Shown in pieces: positions 6,393-11,181 of a DNA stretch of 11,181 bases (position 1 is the first letter of the stretch; each line of letters opens with the position of its first letter). The stretch covers positions 1 through 11,181 of the forward strand of contig CAQVQZ010000059.1 in NCBI GenBank assembly GCA_948902155.1. The letters are read 5' to 3'. Made by a program: the position numbers and the translations under genes. Under the pieces are notes generated by a model that saw only the letters and a program-made list of their open reading frames with translations, searched no databases and was not told the DNA's origin. This DNA comes from an uncultured Oscillibacter sp. Lineage in GTDB: Bacteria > Bacillota_A > Clostridia > Oscillospirales > Oscillospiraceae.

Positions 6393-6866
6393 TCACACCT
6401 CCTCCAGCTGCGTTTTCAGTTTCGCCCTGGCCCGGGCCAGCCGGGTCTGGACGGTGGAGGGCTTCAGCCCCAGCAGCTTCCCCACCTCGTCCACCCGGTA
6501 GCCCTCGTAATAATAGAGGTACAGCGGGACGCGGTATTTCGCGGGCAGCTCCATGACCTCCTGGAACAGCGTCTGCCGGGCCGGGTCGGAGAACACCGGC
6601 TCCGGGCACTCCTCCAGGGAGACCGTCCGCTTCCGCCAGGGGTGGCCGCTCAGCCGCTTGCACTCGTTCAGCGTCACCCGGACCAGCCAGTGGCGCAGAT
6701 AGTCGTCCTCCCCCCGGAAGTCCGTATCCGTCTGCCACAGGCGGAGCATGGCGTTCTGCGCCGCGTCCTCCGCGTCGGCGGGATTCCGGAACCAGTTCAG
6801 GGCGACCCGGTACACCATATCGAGATACCGCTGTGCGGCGTCCGTGAATTGTTGTTCTGTCAGCAT
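6393..6866 (-). CDS. ECF-like sigma-70 family RNA polymerase sigma factor
   Basis: A 157-aa alternative sigma factor that would redirect RNA polymerase to a stress or envelope regulon. Region 2 spans about 8-75, with MVYRVALNWFRNPADAEDAAQNAMLRLW and the helix HWLVRVTLNECKR. Region 4 spans about 98-152: ELPAKYRVPLYLYYYEGYRVDEVGKLLGLKPSTVQTRLARARAKLK, the expected helix-turn-helix. I place the start at the ATG at 6866, with AAGGAG eight bases upstream. An upstream in-frame start at 6929 would add 21 residues that precede this ribosome site. The gene is first in a two-gene operon with its likely membrane inhibitor. ECF factors often activate their own promoter, but I could not recognise a clear ECF promoter upstream. 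Confidence 0.92.
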   Translation of the reverse strand: MLTEQQFTDAAQRYLDMVYRVALNWFRNPADAEDAAQNAMLRLWQTDTDFRGEDDYLRHWLVRVTLNECKRLSGHPWRKRTVSLEECPEPVFSDPARQTLFQEVMELPAKYRVPLYLYYYEGYRVDEVGKLLGLKPSTVQTRLARARAKLKTQLEEV

Positions 6867-6952
6867 GTGCAGCACTCCTTGAAAGGACCTTTCACCAGCA
6901 ATACCCGCCGGGCCGGGAAAATATCCCACCGCCCTGCAAAAAATTTTTTACA

Positions 6953-6978
6953 TTGCACAAAAGTTAAGTTTTGTGCAA
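6953..6978. promoter_or_regulatory. 10-bp inverted repeat upstream of the sigma operon
   Basis: TTGCACAAAA (6953-6962) and TTTTGTGCAA (6969-6978) form a perfect inverted repeat around GTTAAG. It lies about 90-110 bases upstream of the sigma-factor start, next to the A/T palindrome AAAAAATTTTTT (about 6938-6949). The right arm overlaps the first bases of the tandem repeat. It may be an operator, part of the promoter, or an AT-type hairpin at the repeat edge. No function can be fixed from sequence. Confidence 0.5.
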
Positions 6979-7129
6979 TTGTTGGGTTGTCTCCTTGCCC
7001 GACCCATCCAAGAGCCGGTCCACAGACGGCGGCGGTTCCAAATTTCCAATGCGGCGCGGCAGCGGTGAAAAGTGACCATGGTCGGCCAAAACGCGAATTT
7101 AAGGACCTCCCGTTTTGAACGGGTTTTGC
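6970..7129. repeat. tandem repeat, copy 1 (about 160 bp)
   Basis: First of two adjacent, diverged copies. It opens with TTTGTGCAAT (6970-6979) and ends with CGGGTTTTGC (7120-7129). Shared blocks with copy 2 include GAGCCGGTCC, CAGACGGCGGCGGT, AATTTCCAAT and GCGAATTT. Most of the alignment is offset by 162 bases, with a 2-base difference near 6995-7010. It has no ribosome site or credible protein in any frame. It looks like an intergenic repeat family, perhaps RNA-forming. Confidence 0.75.
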
Positions 7130-7291
7130 TTTGTGCAATCAGCGGGCCGTCTCCCCCTCCCCGCCCTATCCGGGAGCCGGTCCGCAGACGGCGGCGGTGC
7201 CGAATTTCCAATTCGGCGCGGCGGCGGTAAAACATGACCGCAGTCGGTTAAAAAGCGAATTTTGGGGCTTTCCGTTTTGGGCGGGTTTTGC
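7130..7291. repeat. tandem repeat, copy 2 (162 bp)
   Basis: Second copy, opening with TTTGTGCAAT (7130-7139) and closing with GGGTTTTGC (7283-7291). By eye it matches copy 1 at roughly three quarters of positions. Here the centre forms a perfect 8-bp hairpin, GCCGAATT-TCC-AATTCGGC (7200-7218), that copy 1 has lost (AAATTTCCAATGCGG). It lies between the sigma-factor leader and the tyrS terminator. The rest, 7292-7323, shows nothing recognisable. Confidence 0.75.
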
Positions 7292-7323
7292 TTGGAAATA
7301 AGCCTTTTAGGGAAATTCCATGG

Positions 7324-7350
7324 AAAAAGAGAGGGCTTTCGCCCTCTCTT
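7324..7350 (-). terminator. intrinsic terminator of tyrS
   Basis: On the minus strand AAGAGAGGGC-GAAA-GCCCTCTCTT (7350-7327) forms a perfect 10-bp stem with a GNRA-type tetraloop, ending in a run of five T (two from the stem and three beyond it). It starts 3 bases after the tyrS stop codon (7353-7355), a textbook Rho-independent terminator. Confidence 0.92.
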
Positions 7351-7352
7351 CC

Positions 7353-8582
7353 CTATTTGTTCATAAACGCCCGGTGGAACACTTTCTTACCCTTTTTGAT
7401 GATAACGCCCTCGCCCTGGAAATCGGCCTGGTCGAACGCCTCGGCGATGTCCGTCACCTTCCGGTCGTTGACCATCATGCCGCCCTGCTGGATCAAACGG
7501 CGGGCCTCCCCGTTGGAGGGGCACAGGCCGCAGGCCACCAGCAGCGCGATGGCTCCGATCTTCCCGTCCTCAAACTTGGCGGCGGGCAGCTCCGTGGAGG
7601 GCATGTGCTCTGTGGAGCCCGCTCCGGCGAAGAGGCCCCTGGCGGTCTCCTGGGCCTTCTCCGCCTCTTCCTCCCCGTGGACCAGCTTCGTCAGCTCGTA
7701 GGCCAGGATCTCCTTGGCCCGGTTCAGCTGGCTGCCCTCCCATTTGTCCATAGCGTCGATCTCCTCCAAGGGCAGGAAGGTCAGCATCCGGATGCATTTC
7801 AGCACGTCCGCGTCCCCCACGTTCCGCCAATACTGGTAGAACTCGAAGGGGGTGGTCTTGTTGGGGTCCAGCCACACCGCGCCCTTGGCGGTCTTGCCCA
7901 TCTTCTTGCCCTCGGAGTTCATCAGCAGGGTGATGGTCATGGCGTAGGCGTCCTTGCCCAGCTTCCGGCGGATCAGCTCCGTGCCGCCCAGCATGTTGCT
8001 CCACTGGTCGTCCCCGCCGAACTGCATGTTGCAGCCCAGGGTCTGGAACATGTGGTAGAAGTCGTAGGACTGCATGATCATATAGTTGAACTCCAGGAAG
8101 CTCAGGCCCTTCTCCATGCGCTGCTTGTAGCACTCCGCCCGGAGCATGTTGTTCACGGAGAAGCAGGCTCCAACTTCCCGCAGGAGCTCGATATAGTTCA
8201 GCTTCATCAGCCAGTCGGCGTTGTTGACCATGATGGCCTTATCGTCGCCGAACTCGATGAAGCGCTCCATCTGCTTCTTGAAGCACTCGCAGTTGTGGGC
8301 GATGGTCTCCGTGGTCATCATCTGCCGCATGTCCGTCCGGCCGGAGGGGTCCCCCACCATGCCGGTGCCGCCGCCGATGAGGGCGATGGGCCGGTTCCCC
8401 GCCATTTGCAGGCGCTTCATCAGGCACAGGGCCATGAAGTGGCCCACGTGGAGGCTGTCCGCCGTGGGGTCGAAGCCGATGTAGAACACGGCCTTGCCGT
8501 TGTTCACCAGCTCCCGGATCTCCGCCTCGTCCGTGACCTGCGCGATCAGGCCCCGGGCCTTCAGCTCTTCGTAAATCTGCAT
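7353..8582 (-). CDS. tyrS: tyrosyl-tRNA synthetase
   Basis: Class I aminoacyl-tRNA synthetase that activates tyrosine with ATP and charges tRNA-Tyr in the cytoplasm. The 409-aa product has the HIGH-type motif HVGH at 45-48 within GFDPTADSLHVGH. It also has the ATP-site loop GGGTGMVGDPSGR (70-82), FGGDDQW (188-194), and the KMSKS-type motif as KMGKT at 227-231. A C-terminal S4 RNA-binding domain occupies about 345-409 (GEARRLIQQGGMMVNDRKV). Length is normal. KMGKT, rather than KMSKS, is a known variation in bacterial TyrRS. The ATG at 8582 has AAGGAG six bases upstream. The gene is transcribed alone from its own promoter through a tyrosine-specific T-box leader and ends at a strong terminator, so expression should rise when uncharged tRNA-Tyr builds up. 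Confidence 0.97.
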   Translation of the reverse strand: MQIYEELKARGLIAQVTDEAEIRELVNNGKAVFYIGFDPTADSLHVGHFMALCLMKRLQMAGNRPIALIGGGTGMVGDPSGRTDMRQMMTTETIAHNCECFKKQMERFIEFGDDKAIMVNNADWLMKLNYIELLREVGACFSVNNMLRAECYKQRMEKGLSFLEFNYMIMQSYDFYHMFQTLGCNMQFGGDDQWSNMLGGTELIRRKLGKDAYAMTITLLMNSEGKKMGKTAKGAVWLDPNKTTPFEFYQYWRNVGDADVLKCIRMLTFLPLEEIDAMDKWEGSQLNRAKEILAYELTKLVHGEEEAEKAQETARGLFAGAGSTEHMPSTELPAAKFEDGKIGAIALLVACGLCPSNGEARRLIQQGGMMVNDRKVTDIAEAFDQADFQGEGVIIKKGKKVFHRAFMNK

Positions 8583-8621
8583 CTCTCATTCTCCTTTTGT
8601 TGTGATTCCCCGGAGGGAACG

Positions 8622-8655
8622 AAAAAACGCCCCGTCCCTGTGGGGACAGAGGGCG
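8622..8655 (-). terminator. T-box regulatory terminator
   Basis: On the minus strand CGCCC-TCT-GTCCC (8655-8643) can pair with GGGAC-G-GGGCG (8638-8628) across a short loop, followed by six T (8627-8622). It forms when charged tRNA-Tyr is abundant and halts transcription about 40 bases before tyrS. Its 5' arm is shared with the antiterminator. Confidence 0.92.
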
Positions 8656-8680
8656 AAAAGCATTCGCGGTACCACCTCTG
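8647..8680 (-). promoter_or_regulatory. T-box antiterminator stem
   Basis: Read on the minus strand: CAGAGG (8680-8675), bulge UGGUACC (8674-8668), GCGAA (8667-8663), loop TGCTT, UUCGC (8657-8653), CCUCUG (8652-8647). Helices of 6 and 5 bp around a 7-base bulge are the canonical antiterminator. Its 3' half overlaps the terminator 5' arm, so the two folds exclude each other. Confidence 0.92.
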
Positions 8681-8899
8681 GTTCACGCCGCCCTCGCGGG
8701 CGGACGCCTCACGCCGTGCCATCACACGGCTGCGCGGTAACGGGCGCACCCGGCGCGCGCCTACTGGGAAGCACCGCTTCCGTTCGGGCGCCAGCTCCAA
8801 GGTGTATTCGCCGTCCGGCTCCCGCCCCCTCGCACCGACCGGGGGCTCTCTTTGGGGAACGCATGACGGGTACTGGTCCTCTTCCTCACTGTAGAGGGT

Positions 8900-8928
8900 A
8901 TTCTATCAGACGTGAGGGGATTTGTCAA
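8900..8928 (-). promoter_or_regulatory. sigma-A-type promoter of tyrS
   Basis: On the minus strand TTGACA (8928-8923), a 17-base spacer and TAGAAT (8905-8900) give an almost consensus vegetative promoter. Transcription should begin near 8893, placing a leader of about 310 bases before the tyrS ATG. It is divergent from the transporter promoter, the two -35 boxes being 64 bases apart. Confidence 0.9.
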
Positions 8929-8944
8929 CATAAATTGGGGGCGT

Positions 8945-8976
8945 GGCCAAAGTTGAGGGCCAAAGTTCGAAGTTCG
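8945..8976. repeat. short direct repeats between divergent promoters
   Basis: GGCCAAAGTT occurs at 8945-8954 and 8958-8967 (period 13). AAGTTCG occurs twice in tandem at 8963-8969 and 8970-8976. The cluster sits between the tyrS -35 and the transporter -35, a good position for a regulator that touches both. No known operator is recognised. Confidence 0.4.
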
Positions 8977-8992
8977 GAGTTTCACGAAAGGA

Positions 8993-9021
8993 TTGACATT
9001 TCCCCCAATGCCCGCTATCAT
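8993..9021 (+). promoter_or_regulatory. sigma-A-type promoter of the NSS transporter
   Basis: TTGACA (8993-8998), a 17-base spacer and TATCAT (9016-9021) form a strong vegetative promoter. Start of transcription would be near 9028, giving a 5' leader of about 60 bases. That leader carries a 7-bp hairpin, GTCCGCC-CTCCGCA-GGCGGAC (9032-9052), without a T run. Confidence 0.85.
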
Positions 9022-9087
9022 AAAGAAGTCTGTCCGCCCTCCGCAGGCGGACGCCGCAATGAAAGATAGAAGAGAGGAACGAGTTTT

Positions 9088-10449
9088 ATGAAACGGGAGC
9101 GTTTTCAATCCCGCCTGGGCTTCCTGCTGGTAAGCGCGGGCTGCGCCGTCGGCATCGGCAACGTGTGGAAATTCCCCTATGTCACCGGGGAGAACGGCGG
9201 CGGCGTGTTCGTGCTGTTCTACCTGCTGTTCCTGGCCATTATGGGCGTGCCGGTGCTGACCATGGAGCTGGCGGTGGGCCGGGCCAGCCGCAAGAGCGCC
9301 GTCCAGGGCTATCAGGCCCTCCAGAAGCCGGGCAGCAAATGGCACATCCACGGCTGGTTCTGCGTGGCGGGCTGCTGCCTTTTGATGATGTACTACACCA
9401 CGGTTTCCGGCTGGATGCTGGGCTATTTCTTCAAGTTTGCCGGAGGGGTCTTCGACGGCCTCGGCGCGGAGGCGGTGGAGAGCGTCTTCCCCGCCATGCT
9501 GGCCAATCCGGTGGAGATGACCGCCTGGATGGTCATCACCGTACTTGCGGGCTTTTTGATTTGCAGCTTCGGCCTCCAGAAGGGCCTGGAGCGCATCACC
9601 AAGTGGATGATGCTGGGGCTGCTGGCCCTCATCGCCCTGCTGGCGGTCCACAGCCTGACCCTCCCCGGCGGCATGGAGGGCGTGAAGTTCTACCTTCTGC
9701 CCGACTTCGGGCGGGCCATGGAGGCGGGAATCGGCCATGTGATCACCGCCGCCATGAACCAGGCCTTCTTTACCCTGAGCCTTGGCATCGCCGCCATGGA
9801 GGTCTTCGGCAGCTACATGAAGCGGGACAACACCCTCACCAGCGAGGCGGTGCGCATCTGCCTGCTGGACACCTTTGTGGCGCTGGTGGCGGGCCTGATC
9901 ATCTTCCCGGCCTGCTTCTCCTTCGGCGTGGAGCCCACGTCTGGCCCGGCGCTGATCTTCAACGTTTTGCCCAAGCTGTTTTTGAACATGGCGGGCGGCC
10001 GCCTGTGGGGGGCGCTGTTCTTCCTGTTCATGACCTTCGCCAGCTTCTCCACGGTCATCGCCGTCTTTGAGAACCTCCAGGCCAACGCCATGGACAACTT
10101 CGGCTGGACCCGGAAAAAGGCGGCGCTGGTCAACGGCGTTTTCATCCTGATCGCCAGCATGCCCTGCGTCCTGGGCTACAACCTCTGGTTCTTTGAGGCC
10201 ACCCTGCCCAACGGCTCCGTAGGCCAGGTCCTGGACCTGGAGGACTTCGTGGTCAGCAACCTGCTGCTGCCTCTGGGCTCCCTGGTGTACCTGCTGTTCT
10301 GCGTCAGCAAGAGCGGCTGGGGCTACGACCGCTATCTGGAGGAGGCCAACGCGGGAGAGGGCATCAAAATGCCCCGCTGGCTGAGGCCGTACTTCCTGTT
10401 CGTCCTGCCGGTGCTGGTGCTGATCATCCTGATCCAGGGCCTGCTGTGA
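9088..10449 (+). CDS. Na+-dependent amino-acid transporter, NSS family
   Basis: A 453-aa inner-membrane symporter of the neurotransmitter:sodium symporter family (SNF), driving amino-acid uptake with Na+. Helix 1 carries the signature GCAVGIGNVWKFPY (18-31) with the unwound GxGN site. Helix 6 has QAFFTLSLGIAAMEVFGSY (225-243), and helix 8 has FMTFASFSTVIAVFENLQAN, rich in the Ser/Thr used at the Na2 site. I count 11 membrane helices, as in MhsT and Tyt1, and length agrees. The ATG at 9088 follows GAGAGGAAC at about 7 bases. It has its own promoter and ends at a strong terminator. Substrate cannot be read with certainty. Its place back to back with T-box-controlled tyrS makes an aromatic amino acid an attractive guess, since Fusobacterium Tyt1 is a tyrosine transporter. 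Confidence 0.95.
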   Translation: MKRERFQSRLGFLLVSAGCAVGIGNVWKFPYVTGENGGGVFVLFYLLFLAIMGVPVLTMELAVGRASRKSAVQGYQALQKPGSKWHIHGWFCVAGCCLLMMYYTTVSGWMLGYFFKFAGGVFDGLGAEAVESVFPAMLANPVEMTAWMVITVLAGFLICSFGLQKGLERITKWMMLGLLALIALLAVHSLTLPGGMEGVKFYLLPDFGRAMEAGIGHVITAAMNQAFFTLSLGIAAMEVFGSYMKRDNTLTSEAVRICLLDTFVALVAGLIIFPACFSFGVEPTSGPALIFNVLPKLFLNMAGGRLWGALFFLFMTFASFSTVIAVFENLQANAMDNFGWTRKKAALVNGVFILIASMPCVLGYNLWFFEATLPNGSVGQVLDLEDFVVSNLLLPLGSLVYLLFCVSKSGWGYDRYLEEANAGEGIKMPRWLRPYFLFVLPVLVLIILIQGLL

Positions 10450-10450
10450 C

Positions 10451-10468
10451 CGCCCGTCCCTGCGGGCG
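10451..10468 (+). other. small GC hairpin after the transporter stop
   Basis: CGCCCG-TCCCTG-CGGGCG forms a 6-bp stem directly after the stop codon at 10447-10449. It has no T run and is probably a 3'-end stabilising structure ahead of the true terminator 20 bases further on. Confidence 0.4.
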
Positions 10469-10488
10469 TCCGCGCTTTCCCAAAAACG

Positions 10489-10523
10489 AACCCGGCGGCG
10501 GGAATTTCCCGCCGCCGGGTTTT
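10489..10523. terminator. bidirectional terminator between two NSS genes
   Basis: AACCCGGCGGCGGG (10489-10502) pairs perfectly with CCCGCCGCCGGGTT (10508-10521), and the inner AA/TT can pair too. TTTT follows on the plus strand. On the minus strand the stem is followed by CG and then five T. It lies between convergent stop codons (10449 and 10535) and should end both transcripts. Confidence 0.88.
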
Positions 10524-10534
10524 CCTATCCGTTT

Positions 10535-11181
10535 TCAGAAAGCCACCTTCAGGCACAGGGCCACCAGGCACAGGATGATGGCGCAGGGCACGTAGACGTA
10601 CCGACCCATGGCGTACCAGAGGGCCCCCGGCGCTTTTCGGGCACCCTTTGCGGTTTCGTCCATCAGGTCCTCCCGCCGCATGATCCAGAACCAGGTCACC
10701 GCGCCCAGGGTCGCGCCGATGGGGATGATATAGATCGACACGATGTCCATCCAGGGCCCCCATTTGAAGATGGGCTCCATGTGCAGCCCGATGCCCAGGC
10801 ACACCGCGCACAGCAGCGCCAGCATGGCCTTCCGGCTCAGCCGGGGGAAGCGGTGCAGCAGGGATTCGCCCACGGCCTCGAACATGTTCTGCAGGGAGCT
10901 GACCCCGGCGAAGATCATCGCCACGTACAGGATGATAGCGAAGAGCCGCCCCAGGGGGATATCCTGCAAAATCCTGGGCAGCGTGACGAAGAGCAGGGAC
11001 GGCCCGGCCCCGATGTCCAGCCCGTAGGCGAAGCAGGCGGGAATCATCACCAGCGCGGCCACCAGGGCGGCGATGGTGTCAAAGAGGGCGGTCCGCTTGG
11101 CCAGGGCGGCCACGTCCTCGGCGGAATCCAGATACGCGCCGTAGACGATCATGCCGCTGCCGGTGATGGACAGGGAGAAGA
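10535..11181 (-). CDS. second Na+-dependent NSS-family transporter (5' end outside window)
   Basis: C-terminal 214 residues of another sodium symporter of the same family. The frame stays open to the window edge. The visible part begins FFSLSITGSGMIVYGAYL, the helix-6 signature that matches FFTLSLGIAAMEVFGSYM of the neighbour. Helix 7 follows (TIAALVAALVMIPACFAYGL), then the GPSLLFVTLPRIL loop. Helix 8 (LFAIILYVAMIFAGVSSLQNMFEA) and at least three later helices come next, ending in VYVPCAIILCLVALCLKVAF. An ATG at 11152 lies inside helix 6 and is not the real start. Sequence is clearly diverged from the neighbour (helix 8 reads AGVSSLQN against SFSTVIAVFEN), so this is not a recent duplicate. 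Substrate is unknown. It converges on the other transporter over a shared terminator. Confidence 0.93.
   Translation of the reverse strand, partial: FSLSITGSGMIVYGAYLDSAEDVAALAKRTALFDTIAALVAALVMIPACFAYGLDIGAGPSLLFVTLPRILQDIPLGRLFAIILYVAMIFAGVSSLQNMFEAVGESLLHRFPRLSRKAMLALLCAVCLGIGLHMEPIFKWGPWMDIVSIYIIPIGATLGAVTWFWIMRREDLMDETAKGARKAPGALWYAMGRYVYVPCAIILCLVALCLKVAF

Larger units (their letters stand above)
8622..8893 (-). ncRNA. T-box leader (tyrosine) of tyrS
   Basis: RNA leader that binds uncharged tRNA-Tyr and switches between terminator and antiterminator. The 14-base T-box core reads AGAGGTGGTACCGCGAA (minus strand, 8679-8663). AGTGA lies near the 5' end (8890-8886). The specifier loop segment GAATACACC (8809-8801) contains the codon UAC at 8806-8804, giving Tyr. 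A stem CCGCCC-GCGA-GGGCGG precedes the T-box. The bulge UGGU would pair with ACCA of the acceptor end, which fits the A discriminator of bacterial tRNA-Tyr. The 5' end is set by the promoter at 8900-8928 and is approximate. The leader ends in the terminator and T run at 8655-8622. Confidence 0.95.

Noticed and set aside
6900..6970. ECF or sigma-A promoter for the sigma operon (AACTTTT and TATTTT-like words on the minus strand)
   Set aside because: No pair of boxes has both acceptable sequence and spacing, and no CGTC-type -10 is present, so none was called.
6948..7235. 95-codon minus-strand frame spanning both tandem repeat copies (repeating RRRAELEIRHRRRL and RCRAALEIWNRRRL)
   Set aside because: No ribosome site, basic low-complexity product, and the repetition follows the DNA repeat. 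Treated as a repeat element, though protein conservation was not testable.
7320..8894. Long plus-strand open frame of 524 codons opposite tyrS and its leader
   Set aside because: It is the antisense shadow of tyrS and the T-box. The protein is a His/Leu/Val-rich pattern typical of reversed GC-rich genes, and tyrS has motifs, start site and terminator.
9032..9052. Riboswitch or attenuator in the transporter leader
   Set aside because: Only a single 7-bp hairpin with no T run or competing fold; the leader is too short for a known riboswitch class.

Overview
The window comes from a GC-rich, endospore-forming member of the Clostridia, most likely an Oscillospiraceae-type gut Firmicute. It carries the whole spoIIIA sporulation locus and a T-box-controlled tyrS. 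The family-level placement is inference from GC content, Shine-Dalgarno sites and gene content; no 16S rRNA gene or other taxonomic marker is present.

Bases 1-4395, minus strand: the spoIIIA operon in its canonical order, spoIIIAA-AB-AC-AD-AE-AF-AG-AH, with AH cut by the window edge. Genes overlap or sit within about 25 bases of each other, so they look translationally coupled. Together they encode the mother-cell side of the SpoIIIA-SpoIIQ channel that joins mother cell and forespore during engulfment.

Bases 4396-5312: a short divergent region carrying a sigma-A-type promoter with palindromes, then a plus-strand pair: a small XRE-type repressor and a four-helix membrane protein overlapping it by 4 bases. 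After them come three GC-rich hairpins and a bidirectional terminator.

Bases 5313-6866, minus strand: a sigma-70-family (ECF-like) sigma factor followed 3 bases later by a membrane protein of the DUF4179 anti-sigma type, a probable sigma/anti-sigma signalling pair. Upstream, 6867-7323 has no credible gene. It holds a 10-bp inverted repeat and a diverged tandem repeat of about 162 bp.

Bases 7324-8928, minus strand: tyrS with its own terminator, a long T-box leader with a readable UAC (Tyr) specifier, and a strong promoter. Both the antiterminator and the terminator of the leader can be drawn base by base.

Bases 8941-11181: a second strong promoter, divergent from that of tyrS, drives a Na+-dependent neurotransmitter:sodium symporter (NSS) family amino-acid transporter of the 11-helix MhsT/Tyt1 type. 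It converges on a shared terminator with a second, partial NSS transporter on the minus strand. Placement beside tyrS suggests, but does not prove, an aromatic amino-acid substrate.

I see no clear new multi-gene system. The best leads are the palindromes between the XRE gene and spoIIIA, the tandem repeat upstream of the sigma operon, and the tyrS/NSS neighbourhood.
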